DNA of 64,000 nucleotides from Thinopyrum elongatum (lineage: Eukaryota; Streptophyta; Magnoliopsida; Poales; Poaceae). The stretch is taken from positions 366,153,105 to 366,217,104 of the forward strand of contig CM022297.1 in assembly GCA_011799875.1 (NCBI GenBank), in the 5' to 3' direction. Below, piece by piece: positions 44,001 through 56,611 of the stretch. The notes below the pieces were generated by a model. The model was not told the DNA's origin. It saw only the letters and a list, made by a program, of their open reading frames with translations, and did not search any database. Made by a program: the position numbers and the translations under genes. Positions within the stretch are counted from its first letter, which is position 1; every line of letters starts with the position of its first letter.

Positions 44001-44471
44001 GGCTTCAATTAGCAGCAGTAGCGAAGGAATTGCTCGGGTTCGGTTAACAGCCAAGGGATTGATCGCTCGGGTTCAGTAACGTAGCTAGTGAAATCGCTCG
44101 GGTTCAGTTAGAGGCCAACGCTTCGCACACACGCGCGTACGTGTACGAGAGAAACACGCAAACCTCCGTCCATCGCTCGGCCCCGACCACCCACCGTAAC
44201 TGGGAACTCCCAGAAATTTTCCTCGCCCTCGCTTCTACCATGATTTTTTCCGTCATGGACGGCCCAAAGAATGTCATGCAGGTGCGTCCCCGGCCCGCCC
44301 AGGACGAAAAGCCCATTTTTTTTCATGATTTTTTGTCATAGAAGTAGGAGCCCACCACATCTATGATGATACGTAGTTTTGTCACAATTATTGTCATAGA
44401 AGTGTCATAAGCATGACAGAAAAAAATTTCGTTCGGGCCAAAATGTCACGGATGTGTCTTTTTTTGTAGTG

Positions 44472-45304
44472 AATCGAGTTAGTTTTGTTAGGGCTTGATC
44501 CCTAGTATCCACTATGCTCTGAGATTGATGTTGTTATGACTTTGCCATGCTTAATGCTTGTCACTTAGGGCCCGGGTGCCATGATTTCAGATCTGAACCG
44601 TTTATGTTTTCACCATTATATCTATGTTCTAGATCCGATCTTGCAAGTCATATTCACCTATTACGTGTTATGATCCATAAACCCCAGTGTGACAGTAATT
44701 GGGATACTTTCCGGTGATGACCGTAGTTTGAGGAGTTCATGTATTCACTATGTGTTAATGCTTTGTTCCGGTTCTCTATTAAAAGGAGGCCTTAATATCC
44801 CTTAGTTTCCTTATGGAACCCGCTGCCACGGGAGGGTAGGACAAAAGATGTCTTGCAAGTTCTTTTCCATAAGCATGTATGACTATTTACGGAATACATG
44901 CCTACATTATATTTAAGAATTGGAGCTAGTTTTGTATCGCCCTAGGTTGTGACTGTTATATGATGAATATCATCCAACGAATTCATTGATCCAAAGCCAA
45001 TGAATTTCCCACATATTGTTCTTGCTAAGTTACTACTGCTGCTATTGCTTTTACACTTGCTACAAAATCATTGCTATCACTGTTACCGTTACTACTGCTG
45101 TTACCACTGCTATCAAAATTATCATATTATTGTGCTACTGATCACCTTGCTGCAGATATTTAATCTCCAGTTGTGGTTGAATTGACAACTCAACTGCTAA
45201 TACTTACAAATATTCTTTGGCTCCCCTTGTGTCAAATCTATAAATTTGGGTTGAATACTCTACCCTCGAAAACTGTTGCGATCCCCTATACTTGTGAGTT
45301 ATCA
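44472..45304 (+). repeat. Sabrina/Athila-like LTR fragment (3' part)
   Basis: The sequence ends CTATACTTGTGAGTTATCA after CGAAAACTGTTGCGATCCC, which I recognise as the LTR end of a Triticeae Athila-like gypsy family. The 5' part of the LTR is cut off by the CACTA end at 44471, and the next bases are not a primer site, so this is a fragment. A TTACTACTGCTG-type simple repeat lies near 45030-45115. Confidence 0.6.
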
Positions 45305-45318
45305 CTTCCCTTTAGGCC

Positions 45319-46035
45319 CTAGGGCCGAATCAAGCACTGGGGTGGTTGAGATTTTTCTTCTGGAATCTGTTGCTGCTGAACAGTTGGAGAAGCCGAGACA
45401 TTTGGTGTTTCACGAGCGGGAGAAGCTTGGGGTTCGAAGTGAGGGATTTCACCTTCCTCAGAAATGATTCGCTGAGATGGAATATCAGCTTGAGCAGAAG
45501 TGGCTACAGGCACTGATTCAGTTGGCCTTGGCAAAGGAGGAGCATCCGAGACTTTGACTGGCTCAGGTGATTTTTCTTTCTGAGGTTGAGCATCTGGACG
45601 ATCAGGTGACTTTTCTGTCAGAGCAGGAGGTACATTCTTTTTCGCAATTTTCTTTTGCCTCTTCTTTTACTGTGTAGATTGATCAATGTGGCCTTTGACA
45701 AGATCATCATAGACAGTAACCTTAGCTTGATGTTCATCACAGATCTTGTGAACAATTTCATCGAGATCCATGTGGAAACGCAATCTTCTGTTTTGGAGGA
45801 GGGTCAGAGCATGGTTGATATCCTTGTATGAATCTTCGAGTGCCTTAATGACAAATTTTGAAGAAGCAGTTTTCATTCGATTATCAAGATCATTCAATTT
45901 GGCAGACAAATTGTTGATTTCAACTGCATCTTCTCTCATTTCATGAACAACATTAGTGGCCTGAGAAACAACTACAGGAGGGACTGGCAGAGAGGCCACT
46001 TCACCATCGAATGGATTGTCCACAAACTTATCAAG
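45319..46035 (-). pseudogene. Gag-like retroelement fragment, minus strand
   Basis: A minus-strand frame reads VDNPFDGEVASLPVPPVVV, then KLNDLDNRMKTASSKFVIKA and MDLDEIVHKICDEHQAKV, and meets TAA at 45667-45669. The same frame then resumes with KKRQKKIAKKNVPPAL and a Pro/Glu-rich tail to a stop at 45319. The helical then Pro-rich layout suits a gag-like or accessory protein of a plant LTR element, but I cannot assign a family. Confidence 0.4.
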
Positions 46036-46050
46036 TTATTCCATGATGAA

Positions 46051-49000
46051 TGTGACACCCTCGATTGAATCATACACTAATCATACACGCAAATGTGTAC
46101 GATCAAGATCAAGGACTCACGGGAAGATATCACAACACAACTCTAGACACAAATAAAATAATACAAGCTTTATATTACAAGCCAGGGGCCTCGAGGGCTC
46201 GAATACATAAGCTCGATCACCGACGAGTCAGTGGAAGCAACAATATCTGAGTGCAGACATAAGTTAAACAAGGTGCCATAAGATGGCTAGCACAAACAGG
46301 GATACAAATCGAGGAGGCGCAGGCCTCCTGCCTGGGATCCTCCTAAACTACTCCTGGTCGTCGACAGCCTGCACGTAGTAGTAGGCACCCTCGATGTAGT
46401 AGGAGTCGTCGAAGGTGGCGTCTGGCTCCGGGGCTCCAGCATCTGGTTGCGACATCCGAGAAGAATGCAAAAGGGGGAAAAGAGGGAGCAAAGCAATCGT
46501 GAGTACTCATCCAAAGTACTCGCAAGCAAGGATCTACACTACATATGCATCGGTATCAATGAAATGGGTAGTATCTGTGGACTGAACTGTAGAATGCCAG
46601 AATAAGAGGGGGAAAGCTAGTCCTATCAAAGACTATGCTTCTGGCAGCCTCCATCTTGAAGCATGTAGAAGAGTGTAGCAAGTATAGTATCAAGTGACAA
46701 CGTATAGCATAATCCTACCCGACGATCCTCTCCTCGACACCCTGCAAGAGAGCAATCGCCGGGTTGTATCTGGCACTTGAAAGGGTGTGTTTTATTAAGT
46801 ATCCAGTTTTAGTTGTAAGAGGTCGGAATACAACTCCAAGTCGTCCTGTTACCATGGACACGGCTATTCGAATATATCAATCTTCCCCGCAGGGGTGCAC
46901 CACATTGCCCAACATGCTCGATCACTCTGGCCGGGCACACTTTTCTGGGTCATACCCGGCCTCGGAAGATCAACACGTCGCAGCCCTACCTAGACTCAAC
47001 AGAGAGGCCAAAACGCCGGTCTAAATCCTAAGCGCACAGGGGTCTTGGGCCCATCGCCCTTTGCACTCCTGCATGTTGCGAACGCGGCCGTTGAGCAGAC
47101 CTGGCAACCCACACTACAAGGCGGTTGCTTTACGCGGTCCAACCTAGCACGCGCCACTCAGTCACTGATGTTTGAAGAGCTTCGGCTGATACCGCGATGA
47201 TGAGTGCCCATAACTGTCCCCGCGTAGTTGGTTAGTGCGTATAGGCCAAAAGACCAACTCGGATCAAATATCCAATACTCGTTAAGCGGGTTATGAAGTA
47301 ACCGCGGACGCCGACCAGGGACCAGGCCCACCTCTCTCCTGGGTGGTATCAATCTGCCCTGTCTCTCCGCCACAAAGTAACACTCAGGGGCCATCGGGAA
47401 CCCAGGCCCACCACTACCTGGGTGGAACCACCTGTCCCTTCAGCCCCCACATGTGAACAGTAACATAAGTAATGTAGTAGTATATAGTATATACCCGTGA
47501 TCACCTCCCAAAGTGATCACGGCCCAATAGTATCGCATGGCAGACGGACAAGTATGTAGGGCCACTGATGGAAAACTAGCATCCTATACTAAGCATTTAG
47601 GATTGCAGGTAAAGGTATCAACAGCAGTAAGAAGGACAGGCTATGCAGCAGTATAGGATCAAACCGATGAAACAGTAACACTACTCTAATGAGAGCAGTA
47701 GAGGGAAAGAGTAGGCGATATCGGGATGATCAAAGGGGGTTTGCTTGCCTGGAAGCTCTGCTGAGAAGGAGGGGTCATTAACACTGTAGTCGTACTGGGT
47801 AGCAGCGGCGTCGGTCTCAATGTGTAATGAAGAGAAGAGGGGGAAGAAACAATAAATACAATTCAAATAGATTATTTCTTTTCTATTTATTTAAGTGATG
47901 GGCCCACTTGTCATAGACTGCTACTTTATCTAATGTGTTTAAACAAGTTTAGTTATTGGGGGGGACCCACATGTCAATAGCACATTAATCTAATTAATCC
48001 ACTTATTTAACCCTATGACTAAACTATCTCTAATTAAACAGGCCCGGGGCCCATCTGGCATAGGGACAACCGGCAGCGGGGTGCGCACGCGTGCGCGGCA
48101 GGCAGTGGCCGGCCATGACGCGGCCAGGGCGAGGCGAGCCGGGCAGCTGCAGGTAGCAGCGGCGCACGCCGGTGGCTACAGATAGGCGGCAGCAGCGATG
48201 CAGATGCAGCGGTGGTAGCAGTACTAGGCGGCGACGGAGGCGGGAGCGGCCGGTGGAGTGGGTGTGGCAGACGCAGGCGTGGGCGGCTATGGGAGAGCAG
48301 CGGCGGGCGGCGGCGAGCCTGTGCGGCAGCGGCGCAACGGCAGAGCAGGTAGCAGTGGGAGGCATCCGGGCGGCGGCGGCAACGCGCGGGCGGAGCTAGC
48401 TTAGGACGGCGCGGTTCTAGCAGGCAGAGCAGCAGAGTAAACCAGCAACGGCAGGAGCAGCATCGCGGGGGCGAGTGGGGATGCGAGCGGGCACAGCTTG
48501 GGCGGCGTGTGGGCGCGGCCTGGGGAGAGGCACGGGCCAGCGGGCGCGGGAGCACTAGGATGGGGCTGAGGCGCGACGACCGTGGGCGAGGGCACGGGCG
48601 GAGCACAGTGACTGCGGGGGAGAGGAGGAGGAGCGAACGGGCAGCTCACGGCCGTTGACGAGGAGCGTGGGCGGCGAGGCGTGGTGGAGACCCACGGGGA
48701 GGAGATCGGGGAGGACGTCCAACAGCGGCGAGGCGGGGCGACGGGGACGGGCGCCGGGGTGCGGTGGCGTCCTGATTCAGATCAAAGCGCGAGGGGGAGA
48801 GGGGTATCGGGGTGGTTAGGGTTTGGGCTACGGGGGAGTGGGGGGTATGTAGTGGGGCGGCTAGGCCGGTTGGGCCGACCTGGTCTGCCTACTAGGGCAG
48901 GGCCCAGTGGGGGATGGCTTCGCCCCTCTTTTTTTGGTTTTTGTTTTTATTTCTCTTTTATTTATTTTATTTCTTTTTTGTTTTCTGATTTATATTCTTT

Positions 49001-49338
49001 TAGCAATAAACCATTTTTGTAAAAAAGTGTGGCTGGTCTCAAAATTCAGTATGCAATATACCTCACTGCCACAAAAAGTTTGGGAGTGTTTTGAATTACT
49101 TTGGATTTGGTTTAAATCACAAAGGTTAACTGAAAACTTGTTGGTCCTGCTATAATTATGCTTAGGCCATTTTAAATTATTAAAATGAGGTTGGTTCTTA
49201 TATGAAAATTAGCTAGTCAATATTTGTATCGTTTTGAACATTTTTAATCCACTGTTTTATGAAACTATAATTTGACTTGTCATTTGAATTTGTATTTGAA
49301 CTTAGTTTGAAACAAGTGAGGTTTAGCAAATTTTTAAT
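46051..49338 (-). repeat. LTR copy X, same family as element Z, interrupted
   Basis: It starts TGTGACACCCTCGATTGAATC and aligns with 52974-56270 of element Z through its whole length, including the CACTACGTGCAG-type block, the ATCCGGTT region and the GC-rich part (48050-48780). It lacks the last few hundred bases because element Y begins at 49339. Divergence from Z is clearly larger than between the two Z LTRs, so X is older. It may be a solo LTR or the left LTR of an element continuing beyond the window. Confidence 0.8.
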
Positions 49339-50292
49339 TGTTGGGGTACACAAACAGGGGTGTTTGTTTCCCCTGACTTGTGCACGGACGAAGAGCCTCT
49401 GCCCCGGCAGCCAAGACTTGGCGAAGAAATGGCTACACCAAACGTGCAAAACAAGACCAAGCCAGAGAAACCACTCTTCGTGAGATCAAGGAGTGGATCA
49501 AGAAGACCAAGTCAACAAGCAAGATAGAAGAATGCTACCTTGGGAGGGCCTCCCTTGCCGGGCAGGAGAGCCCGGCCGGGTCGAGGCCATCCCAAGGACA
49601 AGTCCAAGATTTCCCCGGCAAGCTTGCCGGGTCCGCCAAGAGCAAGGAATCGCGCCAAGATACCACCGCTCCACCACACAGCGACGCAGGTCACTTATCG
49701 GCGCGGTGTCAAGCCCACAAGTGATTAAGTGACCTCCACTAAGCACGTGGTGGTCCGTTGGAAGACTAATTACCCTCATGTGACACCCGTCCAGAGGCAT
49801 GTCAAACAGATAAGCAGAAGATGGTTAAGAGGCACGGCAGGCTTGCCGGGCTTCACCCTCAGCACGACACCTAGCAGTGCATTGAATGCACTTTGTCCTA
49901 ACTGCCAGAGTTAGGTATGATAGCACTGTTAGCTATCTAATCACTAGATAAAGACTGTTTTGCCACTGTGGTTACCCCTTGAGCTATAAAAGGAGGTCCA
50001 AGGCTACCTAGAAAGGGATTCGGACCCTTGCACACTTGTACGCGCGTAGCACCTCTCCCCGAGGCCACCTTGCCGAGCTTGAGCCCTGCGTGTTCATTGT
50101 GTTCCTCCATCCAATCCACCAAAGCAGGAGTAGGGTTTTACGCTTCCCAGCGGCCCGAACCTGGGTAAAAACCATCAGTGTCACCACCGTCGTGTTGTTT
50201 CATGGCCTCCGCTCTTTGTGCAACGTGATCTTCCCCCTTGTCGAACCACAAGGGGCCGATGGCCCCATAGGTGATCATGTTCTCCCACAACA
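49339..50292 (+). repeat. LTR of element Y (954 bp)
   Basis: It begins TGTTGGGGTACACAAACAGG and ends CTCCCACAACA, followed by TCTATGGCGTGCCAGGTAGG, a gypsy-type primer site. A TATAAAA box lies at 49985-49991. The five bases before it are TTAAT. The partner LTR must lie beyond the window or be lost. Confidence 0.7.
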
Positions 50293-50385
50293 TCTATGGC
50301 GTGCCAGGTAGGGGGAATCGCTTGTGCGAACCCGAAGCTGTGAACAACGCGTTGATCATCATCTTCATCGTCACCCTCCTCGTCA

Positions 50386-50640
50386 ATGGCTTCGAAGAAA
50401 AAGAACGATGCTACTCCCTAGCCTCGTCCCTTCCAGGTTCCATCGCTCACCTCCGCCGTAGCGGCGGCGATGACGGGGACGAGGGACGACGGCACTGTGG
50501 ATGCCATGGCTGGCACAATTGGCGTGGCCACCATGCTACCCACGGCTAGAAGAAGGAGCGAGACATGCAGTAGCACCGCCCCTTCTTGTGGCCCCCTGTC
50601 GAGCACGCCCGATCCCAAGGGGTGTCGTTTGGGCGGCGGA
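50386..50640 (+). pseudogene. Element Y gag start, broken
   Basis: ATG at 50386 begins MASKKKNDATP and meets TAG at 50419-50421. The frame then runs to about 50640 through Thr/Ala/Gly-rich sequence. It is placed where gag should start, 94 bp after the LTR. No gag core, protease, RT or integrase follows. The region 50641-51480 shows no coding signal. Confidence 0.45.
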
Positions 50641-51480
50641 TGAGAAAACGGTGCATAATTGGCCCCCCTTCCCTTCCTCGTCACTCACCAATGATTGGGG
50701 CGCGCTGTGGTGAGGCCGTCAATGTCGATAAGCCCGCGTGGAGCTCGGTCCTATATTTATCCCGCCAAGGGTAAATCCTGAGTCGAGCGCTGGTGCGAAT
50801 CCGTTGGTCGGCACTCCCGGCAAGCGAGCCCCGGCAAGGCCTTCTGCGCCAACGTGTCCTTCACGCCAGCCACCAAGAGATCATTGGAAGTAAAGAGAAA
50901 GGAGGGAGGGGCCAATTCTTTTCCTTTTTTTATATGTCATTAGTTGCATATATATACGCTGACCCCTCCGGCTCGTGCCGAGGCTGGGTGTATAACTAAT
51001 GGACTGCCTAGCCCCTCCTTTTTTGCTCCTTTCCATTTTTCATCTTTGTAGAGCGAAAGTGGATACGCGAGCATGATCTCCTAGGAGACACGCATAGGAG
51101 GGGCAACCACGGATGGAAGAGAAGGTATTATGCGTAATCAAATGTACTCTCCGGCAGGAGGGGAACATAGACAAAAAGATAAGTTGGCATGCTTGTTTAA
51201 CTCTTCTTTGGAGTTTGCACTTGCACATCCCTTGGACAACCAACGATTTCGTATGGTAAGTCCTTCGTACGATGGAACCTTACTGTATTTGTTTGCGCCC
51301 TCGCTTTGTTTTCGAGCCTGCTCAACAAAGTGGGTGGCTGCACCAAGGGCTGTTAAAGAAAAACCCACTGGCGGCATGTCCTTGCCAGCTAAATGCTAAG
51401 GACCCATTCCTCAAAGAAATCGCGGCATTATGCTGTTGGCGGGCAACCAAAGTACGCAAAGGAAACTAACCATACGAATA

Positions 51481-52860
51481 TCAATGGGTAAACGCAAGAG
51501 GGATAACATGCATTAGCATAATAAACATCAGTTCGACGAGCGTTAAAGCAAGAGCAATACGAAGCCTAAAAATGAGATACATATTGTGTCTTATTACAGG
51601 GCGTCGCAGCAGCAAGAATGGTTCAAAGCTAGGCTTGACGACCTCCGGGAACTCTTGGGACGGAGAGAACCTTGTCAGTAAGGGGGTGGCCTTCTCCGCA
51701 ACGGCAGAAGTGTCAGCACCCGGCGGCAACCTCTTGAAGCCATCGGCAAGGTTGAGGTCTTGATGGTGGAAAGCAAGGTTGCTCAGGACCAGGAAGAGAG
51801 CGTCGCGAGCAAGCTTCCGGGACTCATTAGCAAAGCAAGCGGCCCTGTCGTCCTCATACATCTTCAGCCCTTCGATCAAGCCTTCGAAGAAGAGCGTCAG
51901 CTTGGCACTTGGGACTTCATGCTTGCCAACAGAGAAGGCCCAACTCTTCATGTCCATCTTTGCGATCTGAGCAGTGAGGCATTCAGCTGTATCTACCATG
52001 CTCTTGATCCAGAGGTCACGCTACTGGATTTGGTTCTCGAGCTTCTCTTCTGCGTCCTTCTGAAGAATCCTGGCATTGTTCAGATCCGTCATCAGCAACT
52101 TCTCGCGGGCACCGGCAGACTCAATTTCCTTCTCCAAGGAGCCAAGCCTGGCCTTCATGTCAAAAATGGCGCCGTTGGTGGTATCAAGGTCCTGGCTCTT
52201 GGAGGAAAGCTGCGATTGCACCTCCTTCAGGATGGTCTCTGCTTTCTGCGCTTCCTCTTTGAGAGCCACAATCTCCTTGTCGCTCCCGGCAAGGTCCTCC
52301 GTCAACTTGCTCACTTGATGTTCAAGATCAGTCTTGGCGACAGAAGCGATAGCTAGCTCATCGGTAACCTTCTTCAGCTGGGTAGAGGATTCAAGGGTGA
52401 GCGCATCAAGCGTGGCCTTGTGCCTGTCCTCCAAATCCTTGGTACGCTACTGGACAAGAGCCTCCAGTTCCTCATCCTTGCCTCGGAGGGTGGCTTCGAG
52501 GTTCCCTTCCCTGGCAGAGATGTCCTTCTCTTTGGCATTTAGAAGCGCTTCGCGCTCCGCCAAACGGACCTCCCGGGCAGCGATATCTTCCTTGGCCATG
52601 GTCAGCACCTCCTCTTACCGCATGATGGAGTGGGATTGCTTCTTGTACCATTCTCGTAGTTCATTGCCCTTGTCCGCCAGCTTCTTATCCATAAGAATGG
52701 CAGGGTCACACTGCTCCTTGACTACCTGCCACTTGAGATCATACCTATGTTGCGCATCTTTGGGCCCTACCGAAACGAATTCCAGGAAAGCTAGATCCTT
52801 GGCGCTGTCAGCAGAATCGCCAGCTTCTATACCCTCTGGGACAGTGGTACCAGTATGCAT
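51481..52860 (-). pseudogene. Element Y antisense ORF, coiled-coil part
   Basis: One minus-strand frame runs from 52860 to 51481 with TAA at 52615-52617 and TAG near 52449 and at 52021-52023. The middle is a long coiled coil (KDLEDRHKATLDAL, EIVALKEEAQKAETILKEVQ, LGSLEKEIESAGAREKLL). The C-terminal part (VEKF... type, here LTLFFEGLIEGLKMYEDDRA, then ADGFKRLPPGADTSAV) resembles the tail of antisense ORFs in Tat-like elements such as element A. The N-terminal end is separated by the insertion of element Z at 52974. Confidence 0.6.
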
Positions 52861-52973
52861 CTAATCTCTTCATCAAAATCCATGCCCGCTGCAGCAGACG
52901 ATCCAGAAGCTGCGAGCCCGGGTTGGGCAAGGACTAATGCCAACTTGCTCGGGGAAGGATGCGAGGCTGCAGC

Positions 52974-55900
52974 TGTGACGCCCCCGATTCAATCATACAC
53001 TAATCATACACACAAACGTGTACGATCAAGATCAGGGACTCACGGGAAGATATCACAACACAACTCTAAAAATAAATAAGTCATACAAGCATCATAATAC
53101 AAGCCAGGGGCCTCGAGGGCTCGAATACAAGTGCTCGATCATAGACGAGTCAGCGGAAGCAACAATATCTGAGTATAGACATAAGTTAAACAAGGTGCCA
53201 TAAGATGGCTAGCACAAACTGGGATATAGATCGAAGAGGCGCAGGCCTCCTGCCTGGGATCCTCCTAAACTACTCCTGGTCGTCGGCGGCGGCCTGCACG
53301 TAGTAGTAGGCACCCTCGGTGTAGTAGGGGTCATCGAAGGTGGCGTCTGGCTCCTGGGCTCCAGCATCTGGTTGCGACAACCGGGTATAGAAAGGGGGGA
53401 AAGGGGGAGCAAAGCAACCGTGAGTACTCATCCAAAGTACTCGCAAGCAAGGATCTACACTACATATGCAATGTATCAATGAAATGGTAGTATCTGTGGA
53501 CTGAACTGCAGAATGCCAGAATAAGAGGGGGATAGCTAGTCCTATCGAAGACTACGCTTCTAGTAGCCTCCATCTTGAAGCATGTAGAAGAGAGTAGCTG
53601 GTAAGTTCACCAAGTATCATCGCATAGCATAATCCTACCCGACGATCCTCTCCTCGTCGCCCTGTGAGAGAGCGATCACCGGGTTGTATCTGGCACTTGA
53701 AAGGGTGTGTTTTATTAAGTATCCGGTTCTAGTTGTCATAAGGTCGAGGTACAACTCTGGGTCGTCCTTTTACCGAGGGACACGGCTATTCGAATAGATA
53801 AACTTCCCTGCAGGGGTGCACCACATTACCCAACACGCTCGATCCCTCTGGCCGGGCACACTTTCCTGGGTCATACCCGGCCTCGGAAGATCAACACGTC
53901 GCAGCCCTACCTAGGCCTAACAGAGAGGTCAGCACGCCGGTCTAAATCCTATGCGCGCAGGGGTCTGGGCCCATCGCCCATTGCACACCTGCATGTTGCG
54001 TGGGCGGCCGGTGAGCAGACCTAGCAACCTCCATTACAAAGGAAGTTGCGTTACGCGGTCCAACCCGGCGCGCGCCGCTCAGTCGCTGATGTCTAGGAGG
54101 CTTCGGCTGATACCACGACGTCGAGTACCCATAACTGTTCCCGCGTGGTGGTTAGCGCGTATAGGCTCGTAGCCAGACTCAGATCAAATACCCAATCTCG
54201 TTAAGCGTGTTAATTTGAAGTAACCGCGGACGCCGACTAGGGAACAGGCCCACCTGTCTCCTAGGTGGTCACAACCTGCCCTGTCGCTCCGCCACAAAGT
54301 AACACTCGGGGGCCGTCGGGAACCTAGGCCCACCTCTGCTTGGATGGAACCACCTGCCCCTTCAGCCCCCATCTCCGAACAGTAACATAAGTATGTAATA
54401 GTATATAATATAAACCCGTGATCACCTCCCAAAGTGATCACGGCCCAGTAGTATAGCATGGCAGACGGACAAGAGTGTAGGGCCACTGATGTAATTCTAG
54501 CAACCTATACTAAGCATTTAGGATTGCAGGTAAGGTATCAACAGTAGTAGCAAAGACAGGCTATGCAGCAGAATAGGATTAACCGAAAGCAGTAACATGC
54601 TACACTACTCTAATGCAAGCATTAGAGAGAAGTAATAGGCGATATCGGGTTGATCAAGGGGGGGCTTGCCTGGAAGCTGTGTCGAGAGAGAAGGGTCGTC
54701 GACGTAGTAGTCATTCACGGCAGCGTCGTCAGCGGTCTCAGCGTCTATCGAGAGAGAAGGAGGGGGGAGGAAACAGTAAATACAAAGCAAACAATGCTAC
54801 ACAAAGTATGACATGACAATATGCAGTGCCGGGTGTGTCCTAACGTATGGTTACACGATACCGAGGAAGGGGGAACCCATCCGGGAAAGTTTTCCCGGTT
54901 TCGGACATTTGTTAGACAGATGACCGGAGGGGGACGGTTGCATGTTCAGGTATTTAGAGGCATCGCACGGATATGTGGGTTGCGTAACCGTGTTCGTCTC
55001 GTCGTTCTGAGCAACTTTCATGTACAAAGTATTTTCATCCGAGTTACGGTTTATTTTATATTATTTTTCAAAGTTTTAATCAATTCTGAAAAAAAAAATT
55101 TAAATAAACATTATCCGAAACAGTGTTATGCTGTCGTCAGCATGACGTCAGCATGACATCAGCAGGCGTCCTGACACGTGGGTCCCACATGTCATAGACT
55201 GGTTAGGTTAATTAGGGTTAACTAATTAATTAACATTTAATTAAACTAATTAATTAAATTAGATTAACCTAATCAGGATTAATTAACTAATTAATTATTT
55301 AATTTTAATTTATTTTTTTATTCTTTTCTATTTTTGTTTTTCAGGGCGTGGGCCCGTGCTGTCATAGGCCCGTAGGGCCTTAGTGGGTTCGGGCGTCGGA
55401 GCGGGCGCTGGGCACCCGTATGCGCCCGAGGGCGCTGGCGGGCGAGGCGAGCAGCGCCAGGGCGCGGCGAGGTGATGGCGCGGGCGACGGGCGCGGCGCG
55501 CATGCGCGCGTGTGCGCGGGCGGCAGGGGCGCGGCGACGGGCGCGGCGGGGGCCTGGCGAGGGCACGGCAGCACATGCGCGGGCACGTGCGCGTGCAGCG
55601 GCAGGGGCGAGCGGCAGCGCGGGCGGACGGCAGCAACGGCAGGCGCGGGGGCGCGTAGCGACGGCGGCGGTGGCGCGTCGGGCGCGGGCAGGGCGAGCGC
55701 GCGGGCCGGCGACAGAGGGCGCGAGCAAGCGGCGACGAGCGAGGGGGAAGGTGGAGGCCGGGCCGGGGCGAGCGAGACGACGGACGAGAGAGGGGAGAGG
55801 CCGGGGCCTCACCGCACGGTGTAGGGCGGAGGCAGTGGGCGCGGGGAAGACGGCGACGGGGTCCAGCGAGGGGGCGGCGTCGGGGACGAGGCGACGGCGT

Positions 55901-56575
55901 CGTGCGGCGTCGGCGGCGGCGTCGAGCACAGGGCGCGGTCGTCGGCGTCGGCCAGCGCCCGATCCAGTTCTGGATCGGGGGAGGGGGGCGAGGGGGGGTG
56001 GCTGTCGGTGGGTTAGGGTTCGGTGGCCACAGGCCCTATAGGAGGGGGGGAGCTGGGCCGGCCGGCTGGGCCTTGGCCCAGTTGGGCCGGGGGGATTTTT
56101 CCTTTTTCTTTTTCTCTGTTTTCTTTTCTTTTATCTTTTTCTTTTATTTATTCACATTTCTCTGTTTAGTAAAAAGTTAGGCCTCAAAATGATTTTTGTA
56201 GAACACGGCAATTGTTCCAATAAATACTAGGCATCCTCTACTACTGTCAAAAATTGGTTTGGAGTCAAATGGATCTCACACCACTTTTATAATAATTAAA
56301 ATGTATTAATCCTAGCTGTTTTGGTAAAGTTTGAGCCACCTAATTAATTTATTTATTGTTGGTTACAATTTTAGAATGGTCTCTGCAATATTTGCTATTT
56401 ATTGAACATTTTAGTTTCTATGTTAGATAACTTTTATTTTCCACTTTCATTCAAATTTGAATTTGAGTTAGGAGTTGAAATGCAATATGATGCTAATGAT
56501 GATTATGCACTGTTAAACATGCTGACTTGTCATTATCAAAAGTGATTACTGTGGCTAATGACATGGGGTGTTACA
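52974..56575 (-). repeat. 3' LTR of element Z (3602 bp)
   Basis: On the plus strand it runs from TGTGACGCCCCCGATTCAATC to ACATGGGGTGTTACA. It is nearly identical to 61239-64000, with only scattered differences. It holds a very GC-rich segment (55340-56090) full of GGCGCG/GCGGCG words, a TTAATTAA-rich block (55200-55320) and a TATA-poor rest. Long ORFs in the GC-rich part occur in all frames and are not genes. Confidence 0.9.
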
Positions 56576-56611
56576 ATTCTCCTCATCTATCAAGAATTCT
56601 CGTCCCGAGAA

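Larger units (their letters stand above)
39600..44471. mobile_element. CACTA transposon 2 (left end not found)
   Basis: The right terminus at 44471 is the complement of CACTACAAAAAAAGACACAT, followed inward by sequence complementary to CCGTGACATTTTGG, the end of a common Triticeae CACTA family. Inward lie paired GTCATAG/CTATGAC words and a GTTCATC-rich array (43330-44000). Further left are ORFs of the same type as in CACTA element 1. I find no matching left terminus, so the left border is a guess and the element may be truncated or itself composite. Confidence 0.6.

Noticed and set aside
43207..44079. A 290-codon plus-strand frame
   Set aside because: It consists of the GTTCATC array read through; two other frames on the same strand are equally open.
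44472..45304. A complete Athila-like element
   Set aside because: Only the 3' part of one LTR is present. No primer site follows and no matching second LTR or pol is found.
55318..56041. Long frames of about 130-200 codons on both strands in the GC-rich LTR block
   Set aside because: Several frames are open at once on both strands and products are Arg/Ala/Gly/Pro-rich. This reflects a lack of stop codons in GC-rich DNA inside an LTR.
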